A stretch of DNA of 64,000 nucleotides. Origin: Methylobacterium sp. (GTDB taxonomy: Bacteria; Pseudomonadota; Alphaproteobacteria; Rhizobiales; Beijerinckiaceae). The notes beneath the pieces are model-generated. The model did no database searches, was not told where the DNA came from, and was given only the letters and a program-made list of their open reading frames with translations. The stretch is taken from assembly GCF_019745455.1 (NCBI RefSeq), contig NZ_JAIETD010000041.1:62001-126000 (forward strand), given 5' to 3'. A program made the position numbers and the translations under genes. Of this stretch, positions 41,183 through 50,607 are shown piece by piece; positions within the stretch are counted from its first letter, which is position 1; every line of letters starts with the position of its first letter.

Positions 41183-44128
41183 ATGGCAGTGACGGCTGAG
41201 CCTGCGACGAGCCCGCGCGCGGCGGGGCGGAAGGATGCGGGCCTCGCGAGGCGGCTCGCCGAAACACTGATGGGCGAGGTCCGCTTCGACGCCTTCACGC
41301 GCGGGCGCTACGCCACAGACGCCTCGATCTACCAGATCATGCCGGCGGGCGTGGTCTTCCCCAAGAGCAAGGCGGACATCGTCGCGACCCTGAAAGTCGC
41401 CGCCGAACACGACGTGCCGGTGATCCTGCGCGGCGGCGGCACCTCACAGAACGGCCAACCGATCGGGCGGGGCCTCGTGGTCGATTGCTCACGCCACTTC
41501 AACGGCATTCTCGCCTACGACCCGCAAGCAGGCACCATCACGGTGGAGCCCGGCATGGTGCTCGAGCACCTCAATGCGCGGGTGAAGGCCGACGGCTGGT
41601 TCTTCCCGGTGGAGCCCTCCACCTCCAGCCGCTGCACCATCGGCGGCATGGCCGGCAACAATTCCTGCGGCGCCCGCTCGCTGCGCTTCGGCAAGATGAG
41701 CGACAACGTGCTGGCCCTCGAAGCCCTGTTCCATGACGGCGAGGCGTTCGGTTTCGCCCTGATCGGCGACGACGCCTCGGGCGTGCGGGGCTCGGCGCGG
41801 GCCGAGGACCTTGCGCGCCGCATGCTGGATCTCGCGGAATCCGAGCGGGAGGAAATCCTGGCGATGTACCCGCGGGTGCAGCGCCGGGTCGGCGGCTACA
41901 ATCTCGACGCCTTGATCGAGCCGCGTCCGAACCTCGCCCATCTCCTCGTCGGCTCGGAAGGGACGCTGGCCGCGACGACGAGCGTGACGCTCAAGCTCTC
42001 GCGCCTGCCGATACACCGGGTCATGGGCGTGTGCCACTTTCCGTCCTTCCGTGCCGCGATGGAGACCACGAAGGCGATCGTCGACCTGAACCCGGTCGCG
42101 GTCGAGCTCGTCGACAACAACGTGCTGGTACTTGGTGCCGACATCCCGCTCTTCCGCACGACGCTCGCCGACATCACCCGGGGCAAGCCGAACTGCCTCC
42201 TGCTCACCGAGTTCGCCGGCGAGGATCGCGACGCGCTGATGGGCGACCTGAAGCGCCTCGACGCCTGCATGAGCGACCACGGCTTTGCGAATGCCGTCGT
42301 CGAGGTGCCCGAGCCCGCGCGGCAGCGCTCGGTCTGGGAAGTGAGGGAGGCATGCCTCAACATCATGATGTCGACGAAGGGCGACGCCAAGCCCGTCTCC
42401 TTCATCGAGGATTGCGCGGTGCCGCTGGAGCACCTCGCCGACTACACCGATGCGGTCACGGACGTGTTCACCCGGCACGGCACGCGGGGCACCTGGTACG
42501 CCCACGCCTCGGTCGGCTGCCTGCACGTCCGCCCGATCCTCGACATGAAGCAGGGCGGCGACGTCGCCAAGATGCGCTCCATCGCCGAGGAAGCCTCCGC
42601 CCTGGTGCGCCGGTTCAAGGGTTCCTATTCGGGCGAGCACGGCGACGGCATCTCGCGCTCCGAATATGTCGAGCCCCTCTTCGGCGCGCGCCTGACCCGC
42701 GCCTTCGAGGCGGTGAAGGACGGCTTCGACCCCGACAACCGCCTGAACCCGGGCAAGATCGTGCGTCCGCTCAAGATGGACGACCGCTCGCTGATGCGCT
42801 TCGCGCCGGGCTACGCCGTCACCGAGCCGGTGAAACCAGCCCTCGACTGGTCCGATTGGGGCGGCTTCGGCGGCGCCGTGGAGATGTGCAACAACAACGG
42901 CACCTGCCGGAAGCGGGTGGGCGGAGCGATGTGCCCATCCTACCGGGCGACGGGCGAGGAGCAGCACCTCACCCGCGGCCGCGCGAATTCGCTGCGGCTC
43001 GCGATCTCCGGCCAGCTCGGGCCCGAGGCCTTCACCAGCCACGAGATGAAGCGGACCCTCGATCTCTGCGTCTCCTGCAAGGCCTGCCGGCGGGAATGTC
43101 CCACGGGCGTCGACATGGCCAAGATGAAGGTCGAGTTCCTCCACCACTACCATGCCCGCCACGGGCTGCCCCTCAAGGAGCGCCTGGTCGGCGAGCTGCC
43201 GCGCTATGCCGGCTTGGCGGCCAAGCTCGCCCCGCTCCTCAACCTGCGCGACCGCGTTCCCGCCCTGGCGCGGCTGTCGGAGCGGGTGGCCGGGCTCTCG
43301 GCGCGGCGGACCCTGCCGCCCTGGCGCCGCCCCTGGCGGGAGCAGGGGGAGGCGGCGCATCCCTCCGACGTCACCGGCGATTTCCGCGACATCATCCTGT
43401 TCGGCGACACCTTCAACCGCGCCTTCGAGCGCGAGAATTTGGAGGCAGCCGAGCGGGTGCTGGTCGCGGCTGGCTACCGGCTGCACCGGGTCTTTCCGCA
43501 CCGGGGCAACCGTCCGCTCTGCTGCGGGCGGACCTATCTCGCCTCGGGCCAGACCGACCGCGCGCGCGCGGAGGCGCGCCGGACCATGGATGCCCTGCTC
43601 CCCTTCGTCCGGGCCGGGGCACGGGTCGTCGGGCTGGAGCCTTCGTGCCTCCTCACCTTCCGGGACGAGTTCGCAGCGCTCCTGCCCGGCGAGGACAGCG
43701 CCCGGCTCGCTGGTAGCAGCCTGCTCTTCGAGGAGTTGCTGGCCGCCGACCTTGCGGCCGGCCTGATCACGCTGCCCCTCGCCGATCAGGGCGGGCGCGT
43801 CGCCCACCTCCACGGCCATTGCCACCAGAAATCCTTCGGCGCGATGGGCGCGGTGGAGTCCGTCCTGCGGGGGGTGCCCGGCCTCGACGTCCGGGTCATC
43901 GAATCGAGCTGCTGCGGCATGGCCGGCGCCTTCGGCTACGGCCGCGACACGATCGACGTGTCCTTCGCCATGGCCGAGCTGTCGCTGTTCCCGGCCTTGC
44001 GGAAAGCCGGCCCGGACGACCTCGTCGTCGCCGACGGCACGAGCTGCCGGCATCAGATCCACGATGGGCTGGGCTTGCAGGCGCAGCATGTCGCGCGGGT
44101 CTTGGATGAGGCGCTGGTCGCGGCCTAG
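41183..44128 (+). CDS. FAD-linked oxidase / 4Fe-4S hydroxyacid dehydrogenase (YdiJ type)
   Basis: A 981-residue fusion. The N-terminal FAD_binding_4 domain (GGGTSQNGQPIG, GGMAGNNSCGARSLRFGKMSDNV) is followed by an FAD-oxidase C-terminal domain. Then come an Fe-S region (CVSCKACRRECPTGVDM) and two CCG cysteine domains (LCCGRTYLASGQ; ESSCCGMAGAFGYG). The family oxidises 2-hydroxy acids such as D-lactate, glycolate or D-2-hydroxyglutarate, passing electrons to the chain. The track start at 41030 is replaced by ATG 41183, where family homology begins. The 3' end shares CTAG with the stop of the convergent CoA-transferase gene. Confidence 0.9.
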   Translation: MAVTAEPATSPRAAGRKDAGLARRLAETLMGEVRFDAFTRGRYATDASIYQIMPAGVVFPKSKADIVATLKVAAEHDVPVILRGGGTSQNGQPIGRGLVVDCSRHFNGILAYDPQAGTITVEPGMVLEHLNARVKADGWFFPVEPSTSSRCTIGGMAGNNSCGARSLRFGKMSDNVLALEALFHDGEAFGFALIGDDASGVRGSARAEDLARRMLDLAESEREEILAMYPRVQRRVGGYNLDALIEPRPNLAHLLVGSEGTLAATTSVTLKLSRLPIHRVMGVCHFPSFRAAMETTKAIVDLNPVAVELVDNNVLVLGADIPLFRTTLADITRGKPNCLLLTEFAGEDRDALMGDLKRLDACMSDHGFANAVVEVPEPARQRSVWEVREACLNIMMSTKGDAKPVSFIEDCAVPLEHLADYTDAVTDVFTRHGTRGTWYAHASVGCLHVRPILDMKQGGDVAKMRSIAEEASALVRRFKGSYSGEHGDGISRSEYVEPLFGARLTRAFEAVKDGFDPDNRLNPGKIVRPLKMDDRSLMRFAPGYAVTEPVKPALDWSDWGGFGGAVEMCNNNGTCRKRVGGAMCPSYRATGEEQHLTRGRANSLRLAISGQLGPEAFTSHEMKRTLDLCVSCKACRRECPTGVDMAKMKVEFLHHYHARHGLPLKERLVGELPRYAGLAAKLAPLLNLRDRVPALARLSERVAGLSARRTLPPWRRPWREQGEAAHPSDVTGDFRDIILFGDTFNRAFERENLEAAERVLVAAGYRLHRVFPHRGNRPLCCGRTYLASGQTDRARAEARRTMDALLPFVRAGARVVGLEPSCLLTFRDEFAALLPGEDSARLAGSSLLFEELLAADLAAGLITLPLADQGGRVAHLHGHCHQKSFGAMGAVESVLRGVPGLDVRVIESSCCGMAGAFGYGRDTIDVSFAMAELSLFPALRKAGPDDLVVADGTSCRHQIHDGLGLQAQHVARVLDEALVAA

Positions 44129-45351
44129 GCCAGGGTCTCGCGAATGATGCCGCGCGCGAAGAAGCCGTCGATCGCCGCATCAGCGTAGCCTGCGTCCCGC
44201 AGGATCGCGCGGCTGTGCTCGCCGAGGAGCGGGGACGGGCCGTGCACGCGGCCCGGCGTGTGCGAGAACTTCACGGGAAAGCCCAGCGTCTGCACCGCGC
44301 CGATGCGGGTGTGCTCGACCTCGACGACCATCTCGCGGGCCAAGGCCTGCGGATCGCGGTGCATCGCGAGCACGTCGAGGACGGGACCGGCGGGCACGCC
44401 GCCTTCCTCCAGCCGCGTGAGCAAAGCCTCGGAGGAGTCCTGTCGAAAATGCGGGGCGAGCGCCGCCGCGAGGGCGGCCCGGTTCTCCATCCGGTCGGCA
44501 TTGCGGGCGAACCGCGGATCGTCGACCAACACCTCGGCGCCAAGCACCGTAAGCAGGCGCAGCCAGTTGGTCTGGTTGGCCGCGCCCACCGTGATCCAGC
44601 CATCGGCAGTCCGGAAGGCCTCGTAGGGGGCGTTGAGCGGATGGGCCGAGCCCATCGGGCCGGGCGCCATGCCCGTCGCCATGGCGATGGCCGATTGCCA
44701 ATAGGTCAGGGTGATGCCGGCCTCGAACAGCGAGGTATCCACCGACTGCCCCTCCCCCGTCTTCAGCCGATGGGTGTAGGCCGCGAGCACGCCCATGGCC
44801 GCGAGGATCCCGGCGGTGATGTCGGTGACCGGCGCGCCGCACTTCATCGGCGCCTCGCCCGGACCAGCGCCTGTCACGCTCATCAACCCGCTCATGCCCT
44901 GCGCCACGAGGTCGAAGCCCGGCCGCTCCGCGTAGGGGCCGCTGCGTCCGAAGCCCGAGAGCGCGCAATAGATGAGCTGCGGGAATTCGCGCTTGAGGGT
45001 GCCGTAGCCGAGCCCGAGCCGCTCCATCGTGCCGGCCCGGTAATTCTCGATCAGCACGTCGGCATCCGCCAGCAGCCGGCGCAGGATCACGACGCCTTCG
45101 GGGTTCTTGAGGTCCAGCGCGATGCCGCTCTTGCCCCGGTTCATCATCATGTAGGCGGCGCTCTCGCCCTCGATCGCGGGCGGTACCGAGCGGCGGGTGT
45201 CGTCGCCGCCCTCGATCTTCTCGACCTTGATCACCTCGGCGCCCATGTCGCCGAGCATCAGGCCGCAGACCGGCCCCGCCATGATGTGGGCGAGCTCGAT
45301 GACCCTGAGGCCGCGCAGAGGCCCCTGTTTTTCCGATGCGCTCCGCGCCAT
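44125..45351 (-). CDS. CaiB/BaiF family III CoA-transferase
   Basis: A 408-residue class III CoA-transferase, which moves CoA between carboxylic acids. LRGLRVIELAHIMAGPVCG, LGDMGAEVIKVEKIEGGDDTR and the catalytic Asp region DLKNPEGVVILRRLLADADVLIENYR are diagnostic. The track ORF runs to 46719 through the antisense of tctC; the true start is the ATG at 45351 just before the family N-terminus. Divergent from tctCBA, so the acid brought in by Tct may be its substrate (inference). Confidence 0.92.
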   Translation of the reverse strand: MARSASEKQGPLRGLRVIELAHIMAGPVCGLMLGDMGAEVIKVEKIEGGDDTRRSVPPAIEGESAAYMMMNRGKSGIALDLKNPEGVVILRRLLADADVLIENYRAGTMERLGLGYGTLKREFPQLIYCALSGFGRSGPYAERPGFDLVAQGMSGLMSVTGAGPGEAPMKCGAPVTDITAGILAAMGVLAAYTHRLKTGEGQSVDTSLFEAGITLTYWQSAIAMATGMAPGPMGSAHPLNAPYEAFRTADGWITVGAANQTNWLRLLTVLGAEVLVDDPRFARNADRMENRAALAAALAPHFRQDSSEALLTRLEEGGVPAGPVLDVLAMHRDPQALAREMVVEVEHTRIGAVQTLGFPVKFSHTPGRVHGPSPLLGEHSRAILRDAGYADAAIDGFFARGIIRETLA

Positions 45352-45612
45352 GCTGGCCCTCGTCCGTTCTTGGCCTGCCGCGAGAGGCGCGTTTATCCTC
45401 GCGCATCCCGGTCCCAGAGTCGCCGCCTTAAGCCCTTGACGGTTCAAAACGATTGTCGAGCTTGTCCGGTCCCTTGAACCTGTGGAATTTATCATACAAG
45501 CTTGCGTTGACGGCGAGGCGAACGTCCCGGCCGGTTGCCAACGACTTCCAAAGCCTCGTACCTGTCGCATGACGATGGTGCCGAAAAGAGCACCTTTCAG
45601 AGGAAGACGCCC
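45352..45612. other. Divergent promoter region, CoA-transferase and tctC
   Basis: 261 bp with no gene. It is locally AT-richer near 45485-45500, where TTTATCATACAAGC occurs, and GCTTG/CAAGC words face each other. That looks like a GntR-type half operator, but no regulator gene is adjacent. Promoters for both genes are expected here. Confidence 0.35.
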
Positions 45613-46599
45613 ATGAGACGCTTCGTGAAGGCGGCCGTGCTGGCCGCGGCGCTGCCGGTGGCGTCGGCCCAGGCCTGGGAACCGACGAAACCCATCGAGA
45701 TCATCGTACCGTTCCCGCCCGGCGGCTCGTCCGACCAGATGGCGCGGACGATCCAGGGCGCGATCCAGAAGAACAATCTCGTCTCGCAGCCGATCATCAT
45801 CGTGAACAAGCCGGCCGCGGCCGGCGGCGAAGCGATGCTCGACATCCAGAAATCGGCCGGCGACCCTCACAAGCTGATCACCACGTCGAGCGGCATCTAC
45901 ATGACCCCGCTCGCGACCAAGCTCCCGGTGAGCTGGAAGAACTTCACGCCTGTGGCGATGATGGCCCAGGACGCCTTCCTGCTCTGGGTGAATGCGAGCC
46001 AGCCCTACAAGACGGCCAAGGACTTCGTTGAAGCGGCCAAGACTGCGAACCCGCCTCTGAAGACCGGCGGCAACGGCTCGAAGCGCGAGGACCACCTGAT
46101 CTCCGTCACGATGGAGCAGGCGGCCGGCATCAAGATCACCTACATCCCCTACCAGGGCGGCGGGCCGTCCTCTGTCCAGCTCGCGGGCGGGCATATCGAC
46201 GCCAACATGAACAACCCGGCCGAGGAGATCGCCAATTGGCGATCCGGCGCCGTCAAGCCCCTCTGTGTGTTCTCGGACAAGCCCCTGACCTACACGCAGA
46301 AGATCACTGCCGACATGGCATGGTCCGACGTCCCGACCTGCGTGTCGCAGGGGCTCGATGTGAACTACCAGATGCTGCGCGGCATGTTCATGCCGGGCAA
46401 GGTCACGCCCGAGCAGCAGGCCTTCTATGTCGAGCTCTTCCGGAAGGTGTCCGAGACGCCCGATTGGAAGGCCTATGTCGAGCGCAACGCCCTCGTGCCC
46501 GACTTCCGCTCGGGCCAGGCCTTCGTCGAGTTCCTCACGACCGACGAGCAGAAGCACAAGGACCTGATGGGCAAGGCCGGTTTCATCGGCACCAACTGA
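45613..46599 (+). CDS. tctC: Tripartite tricarboxylate transporter receptor TctC
   Basis: A 328-residue periplasmic solute-binding protein of the Bug/TctC family. Signal peptide MRRFVKAAVLAAALPVASAQA, then PIEIIVPFPPGGSSDQMAR, the classic first strand and loop. It captures a carboxylate and delivers it to TctAB. ATG 45613 with AGGAAGA upstream is preferred over the track start at 45535, which lacks a signal sequence at its N-terminus. Heads a tctC-tctB-tctA operon. Confidence 0.93.
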   Translation: MRRFVKAAVLAAALPVASAQAWEPTKPIEIIVPFPPGGSSDQMARTIQGAIQKNNLVSQPIIIVNKPAAAGGEAMLDIQKSAGDPHKLITTSSGIYMTPLATKLPVSWKNFTPVAMMAQDAFLLWVNASQPYKTAKDFVEAAKTANPPLKTGGNGSKREDHLISVTMEQAAGIKITYIPYQGGGPSSVQLAGGHIDANMNNPAEEIANWRSGAVKPLCVFSDKPLTYTQKITADMAWSDVPTCVSQGLDVNYQMLRGMFMPGKVTPEQQAFYVELFRKVSETPDWKAYVERNALVPDFRSGQAFVEFLTTDEQKHKDLMGKAGFIGTN

Positions 46600-46654
46600 G
46601 TCCTGTCGCGGACCCGGCCCGCCGGGTCCGCCTCCTCTCTCCCCAAACGAGTTG

Positions 46655-47155
46655 ATGATGGCGGATGCCTCTGACACGGCTCCCGAGGCCGGCCTGTCGC
46701 GCCGGATCGTGGAGATCATCGTCGCCCTGATCCTGATGGCGCTCTCGGCGATGGTGCTGTGGGATTCCTACGAGCGCGGGGCGGGCTGGGACGGCGGCCC
46801 GCAGAACGGGTTCTTCCCGGCCCGGGTCGGTTGGATCCTGCTCATCGCCGCAATCGCCGCCTTCGTGAGCGCCATCCGGCGCGAGGACAGCGTCTTCGTC
46901 ACCTACGGCCAGCTTCGCCTGGTCGGCTCCGTCTTCGCGCCGCTGTTCCTCTATGTCCTCGCCATCGAGTTCCTCGGCATCTACGCCGCCTCGGCCCTGT
47001 TCATGGCCGTGTTCATGGTGATGCTCGGCGAGTTCCGGTGGTGGCAGACGCTGCTCGCGGTAATCGCCGTGCCGGTCGTCTGCTTCTGGGTGTTCGAGAT
47101 CCAGTTCCGGTTGTCCCTGCCCAAGGGGCCGGTCGAGGCGATGCTCGGCTTCTAG
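46655..47155 (+). CDS. tctB: Tripartite tricarboxylate transporter small subunit TctB
   Basis: About 166 residues with four membrane helices, the small integral subunit that partners TctA. Typical features: IVEIIVALILMALSAMVLWDSYERGAGW and GPQNGFFPARVGWIL. Possible starts TTG 46652, ATG 46655 or 46658; 46655 chosen. Weakly conserved family, but position between tctC and tctA makes the call secure. Confidence 0.9.
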   Translation: MMADASDTAPEAGLSRRIVEIIVALILMALSAMVLWDSYERGAGWDGGPQNGFFPARVGWILLIAAIAAFVSAIRREDSVFVTYGQLRLVGSVFAPLFLYVLAIEFLGIYAASALFMAVFMVMLGEFRWWQTLLAVIAVPVVCFWVFEIQFRLSLPKGPVEAMLGF

Positions 47156-47185
47156 ATCAGTCAGAAATAAGTTCAGGAAACCGCC

Positions 47186-48712
47186 ATGGACGATCTCAAC
47201 CAGCTCCTGTTGGGCTTCCAGGTCGCTTTGTCCTGGACCAACGTCATGTTCATGGTCGTCGGCGTGCTGCTCGGCATCGTCGTCGGCGTATTGCCAGGGC
47301 TCGGCGGCCCCAACGGCGTCGCGATCCTGCTGCCGCTCACCTTCGGCATGGATCCCACCTCGGCGATCATCCTGCTGTCGTCGATCTACTGGGGGGCACT
47401 GTTCGGCGGCGCCATCACGTCGATCCTGTTCAACATCCCCGGGGAGGCGTGGTCCGTCGCCACCACCTTCGACGGCTACCCGATGGCGCAGCAGGGACGA
47501 GCGGGCGAGGCGCTCACGGCGGCCTTCACCGCCTCCTTCATCGGCGCGCTCTCGGGCGTGGTCCTCATCACCTTCGTGGCGCCGCTGGTGGCGAAACTCG
47601 CCCTGCGCTTCGGGCCGGCCGAGTTCTTCGGCGTGTTCTTCCTGACGTTCTGCTCCTTCATCGGCATGGGCAAGGAGAACAAGGCCAAGATCGTCGCATC
47701 CCTGGCAATCGGGTTCCTCCTCGCCGCGGTCGGCCTCGACACCATCTCGGGCGATCTGCGCCTGACTTTCGGATCGAGCGAGCTCATCAAGGGCTTCGAC
47801 TTCCTCGTGGTCGTGATCGGCCTGTTCGGCGTCTCCGAGATTCTGCTCACCATCGAGGAGGGACTGCACTTCAAAGGAAAGAAAGCGGCGATCGATCTCA
47901 AGGTGGTGTTGCGCACCTGGGCCTCGCTGCCGCGCTACTGGGCGACCCTGATCCGCTCCTCGATCGTGGGGATGTGGATGGGCGTGACCCCGGGCGGCGC
48001 CATCGCGGCCTCCTTCATGGGCTACGGCCTCGCCAAGCGCTTCTCGCGGAACCCCGAGAATTTCGGGCGTGGCGAGATGGAGGGCGTGCTCGCACCCGAG
48101 ACCGCCGCCCATGCCGCCGGCACCTCGGCGCTGCTGCCGATGCTGGCGCTCGGCATCCCGGGCTCGGCTACCGCGGCGGTGCTGCTCGGCGGCCTGATGA
48201 TCTGGGGCCTCCAGCCCGGCCCGCTCCTGTTCATCGAGAACAAGGAGTTCGTCTGGGGCCTGATCGCCTCGATGTATCTCGGCAACATCGCAGGGCTGCT
48301 GATCGTGCTCGCCACCGTGCCGGTCTTCGCCGCGATCATGCGCATTCCGTTCGCGCTGGTGGCGCCGATCATCCTGATCGTCTGCGCCATCGGCGCCTAC
48401 ACGGTGGAATCCTCGCGCTTCGACATCTGGCTGATGCTGATCTTCGGTGTCATCGGCTACGTCTTCAAGAAGCTCGATTATCCGCTCGCGCCACTCGTCC
48501 TTGCCATCGTGCTCGGCGACCGCGCGGAGGACGCTTTCCGGCAGGCGCTCCTCGGCTCGGGCGGCAACCTCTCGGTCTTCTTCTCGAACGGACTCGTCTC
48601 GACCCTGATGGTGATGGGGCTGCTGCTGCTGTTCTGGGGACCGCTCAGCGCTGGCCGCCGCCTCGTCATGCGCAAGGTGACACCGACACGTTCGGCGCCG
48701 GCCTCATCCTGA
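47186..48712 (+). CDS. tctA: Tripartite tricarboxylate transporter large subunit TctA
   Basis: A 508-residue permease with about twelve membrane helices that forms the Na+- or H+-coupled channel. Hallmark PGLGGPNGVAILLPLTFG and the long central IYWGALFGGAITSILFNIPG are present. The last codons contain CCTCATCCTGAGG, matching the start of the family 1 extragenic palindrome at 19791, so the stop may have been supplied by a repeat remnant. A tRNA gene on the other strand follows. Confidence 0.94.
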   Translation: MDDLNQLLLGFQVALSWTNVMFMVVGVLLGIVVGVLPGLGGPNGVAILLPLTFGMDPTSAIILLSSIYWGALFGGAITSILFNIPGEAWSVATTFDGYPMAQQGRAGEALTAAFTASFIGALSGVVLITFVAPLVAKLALRFGPAEFFGVFFLTFCSFIGMGKENKAKIVASLAIGFLLAAVGLDTISGDLRLTFGSSELIKGFDFLVVVIGLFGVSEILLTIEEGLHFKGKKAAIDLKVVLRTWASLPRYWATLIRSSIVGMWMGVTPGGAIAASFMGYGLAKRFSRNPENFGRGEMEGVLAPETAAHAAGTSALLPMLALGIPGSATAAVLLGGLMIWGLQPGPLLFIENKEFVWGLIASMYLGNIAGLLIVLATVPVFAAIMRIPFALVAPIILIVCAIGAYTVESSRFDIWLMLIFGVIGYVFKKLDYPLAPLVLAIVLGDRAEDAFRQALLGSGGNLSVFFSNGLVSTLMVMGLLLLFWGPLSAGRRLVMRKVTPTRSAPASS

Positions 48713-48813
48713 GGCGGGCTGACCGGCCGTGAAAACCGCTGAAGACGAGAACCGCGAGGGATGAGCCGCCGTACGGCCGGACACCGCTGAACCGCACGTT
48801 TTCGGGGGCTGCC

Positions 48814-48889
48814 TGGTGGAGCTGAGCGGGATCGAACCGCTGACCTCCGCAGTGCGATTGCGGCGCTCTCCCATCTGAGCTACAGCCCC
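48814..48889 (-). tRNA. tRNA-Ala (CGC)
   Basis: A 76-nt tRNA with encoded CCA. Acceptor stem GGGGCTG/CAGCTCC includes the G3-U70 pair that defines alanine tRNAs; anticodon stem CCGCA/TGCGG with loop ATCGCAC gives anticodon CGC (codon GCG). T-loop TTCGATC is canonical. Anticodon CGC suits heavy GCG use in this GC-rich genome. Confidence 0.96.
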
Positions 48890-49009
48890 GTTCCGAGGTC
48901 GGAGCGTTCTATGCTTTGGCGCCTTGGCCTGTCAATTCCGTAAAATTTCCTCCGTCACCGCGCCGTCGGCGCGCCGAGGACGGACGGACCGGGGACATCA
49001 GATTCGCGC

Positions 49010-49312
49010 ATGAACGCCTTCATCTGGCTCTTCGACACCGTGATCCAGCTCTATATCTACGTCTTGATCGCCAGCGCGGTCTTGAGCTGGCTGGTGGCCT
49101 TCAACGTCGTGAACGTGCGCAACCCGATCGTGTCGCAGATCGGCGAGGTGCTCTATCGGCTGACGGAACCGGTGCTCCGGCCGATCCGCAACATCTTGCC
49201 CAATCTCGGCGGTGTCGACCTCTCGCCGATCGTCCTCGTGCTGCTGCTCCTGTTCGCGAGCAGGCTGCTCCACGAGTTCCTGCCGGTGCAAACGACGGTC
49301 TACACACGCTGA
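49010..49312 (+). CDS. YggT family membrane protein
   Basis: A 100-residue inner-membrane protein with two hydrophobic helices (about 10-32 and 70-88) flanking the conserved TEPVLRPIRNILP loop. YggT proteins are linked to osmotic response and cell division or membrane insertion, without a proven activity. It starts 120 bp after the tRNA; mch follows after 45 bp. Confidence 0.9.
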   Translation: MNAFIWLFDTVIQLYIYVLIASAVLSWLVAFNVVNVRNPIVSQIGEVLYRLTEPVLRPIRNILPNLGGVDLSPIVLVLLLLFASRLLHEFLPVQTTVYTR

Positions 49313-49357
49313 TCGTCGGCACACCTGCACGGACCGAATCTTCTCGAGGACGACCCA

Positions 49358-50404
49358 ATGAAAACCAATCCCGGCCGCTTCTTCGAGGATTACCGCCTCG
49401 GCGAGACCATCCGCCATGCCACGCCGCGGACGGCGACGAGCGGCGACGTCGCGCTCTACACGGCGCTCTACGGGTCCCGATTCGTCGTTCAGTCGTCGGA
49501 CGCCTTCGCGAAGGCGATCGGCTACCCGCAGAGCCCACTTGACGATCTCCTCACCTTCCACATCGTGTTCGGCAAGACCGTACCGGACATCTCGCTGAAC
49601 GCATTGGCCAATCTCGGCTATGCCGAGGGCGGCTTCCGCCGGCCGGTCTATCCCGGCGAGACGCTCTCCACCGTCTCCGAGGTGATCGGGCTGAAGGAGA
49701 GCTCGAACCGCCAGACCGGCGTGGTCTATGTGCGCTCGACCGGCTCCGACGCCGACGGCGAGACGGTCCTGAGCTATTGCCGCTGGGTCCTGGTGCGCAA
49801 ACGCGACCCCGAGGCGAAGATCGCGCAGGAATACGTGCCGACCTTCGCCAAGGTCGTCGATCCGGCGGACCTTGCAGGCGCGCTTCCCGCGCTCGACATC
49901 TCGGCCTACGATCTCGATCTCGCAGGGAGCCCGCATCGCTTCTCCGACTACGTGGCCGGCGAGAAGATCGACCACGTCGACGGCATGACCGTCGAGGAGG
50001 CCGAGCACCAGATCGCGACGCGCCTCTACCAGAACACCGCCAAGGTCCATTTCGACGCCCATGCGGTGAAGGATACGCGCTTCGGCCGCCGCCTGATTTA
50101 TGGCGGCCACGTCATTTCGCTCGCCCGCGCCCTGAGCTTCAACGGCCTCGCCAACGCCTTCGCCCTCGCCGGCATCAATGCCGGCCGCCACGTCGCGCCG
50201 CTCTTTGCCGGCGATACGGTCTATGCCTGGAGCGAGGTGCTGGAGACCGCCGAACTGCCCGGTCGCAGCGACATCGGGGCTCTGCGCCTGCGCACGGTGG
50301 CGACCAAGAACCAGCCCTGCGGCAACCATCCCGACAAGCAGGGCGATGGCTACGACCCGGCCGTCATCCTCGATCTCGACTATTGGGCGTTCATCCCGCG
50401 CTAG
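49358..50404 (+). CDS. mch: Mesaconyl-CoA hydratase (MaoC-type)
   Basis: A 348-residue enzyme with two hot-dog MaoC domains that hydrates mesaconyl-C1-CoA to beta-methylmalyl-CoA in the ethylmalonyl-CoA pathway for acetate/C2 assimilation. The N-terminus GRFFEDYRLGETIRHATPRT and YTALYGSRF, FGKTVPDISLNA, NLGYAEG closely match the Rhodobacter enzyme as I remember it. Other pathway genes are not in the window. Good evidence for a methylotroph or C2-assimilating alphaproteobacterium lacking isocitrate lyase (inference). Confidence 0.92.
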   Translation: MKTNPGRFFEDYRLGETIRHATPRTATSGDVALYTALYGSRFVVQSSDAFAKAIGYPQSPLDDLLTFHIVFGKTVPDISLNALANLGYAEGGFRRPVYPGETLSTVSEVIGLKESSNRQTGVVYVRSTGSDADGETVLSYCRWVLVRKRDPEAKIAQEYVPTFAKVVDPADLAGALPALDISAYDLDLAGSPHRFSDYVAGEKIDHVDGMTVEEAEHQIATRLYQNTAKVHFDAHAVKDTRFGRRLIYGGHVISLARALSFNGLANAFALAGINAGRHVAPLFAGDTVYAWSEVLETAELPGRSDIGALRLRTVATKNQPCGNHPDKQGDGYDPAVILDLDYWAFIPR

Positions 50405-50457
50405 CGAGATGCTCCATCCTGCCCGAGATCGCTCGACGCACGATCCGAGCCTCAGCC

Positions 50458-50607
50458 CTAATAACCGGGCCCGTTTGCGCGATTTGAGACCTCGACCGCT
50501 CGGGCCGTTTGTCGTGGATCGTGAGCGGTCAGCCCGCAGATCATCAGCCCAGCCGCAAGGGCGATGGTCGGGTCCAGGGCGAGCAGGAAAATCTCTCCAC
50601 GGCTCAT
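50458..50607 (-). CDS. Tiny membrane ORF coupled to the ORF upstream
   Basis: A 49-residue ORF too short for the supplied track. It reads MSRGEIFLLALDPTIALAAG, has one hydrophobic span (about 6-26) and a polar tail. Its ATG overlaps the stop of the upstream small ORF (ATGA), the usual sign of translational coupling. It converges on mch. No family known to me. Confidence 0.5.
   Translation of the reverse strand: MSRGEIFLLALDPTIALAAGLMICGLTAHDPRQTARAVEVSNRANGPGY

Noticed and set aside
41489-44089. 866-aa minus-strand ORF opposite the FAD dehydrogenase
   Set aside because: Shadow frame; the plus strand carries FAD and Fe-S motifs.
44125-46719. 864-aa minus-strand ORF covering the CoA-transferase and antisense of tctC
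   Set aside because: Only the part from 45351 has CaiB homology; the rest is an open antisense frame caused by high GC content.
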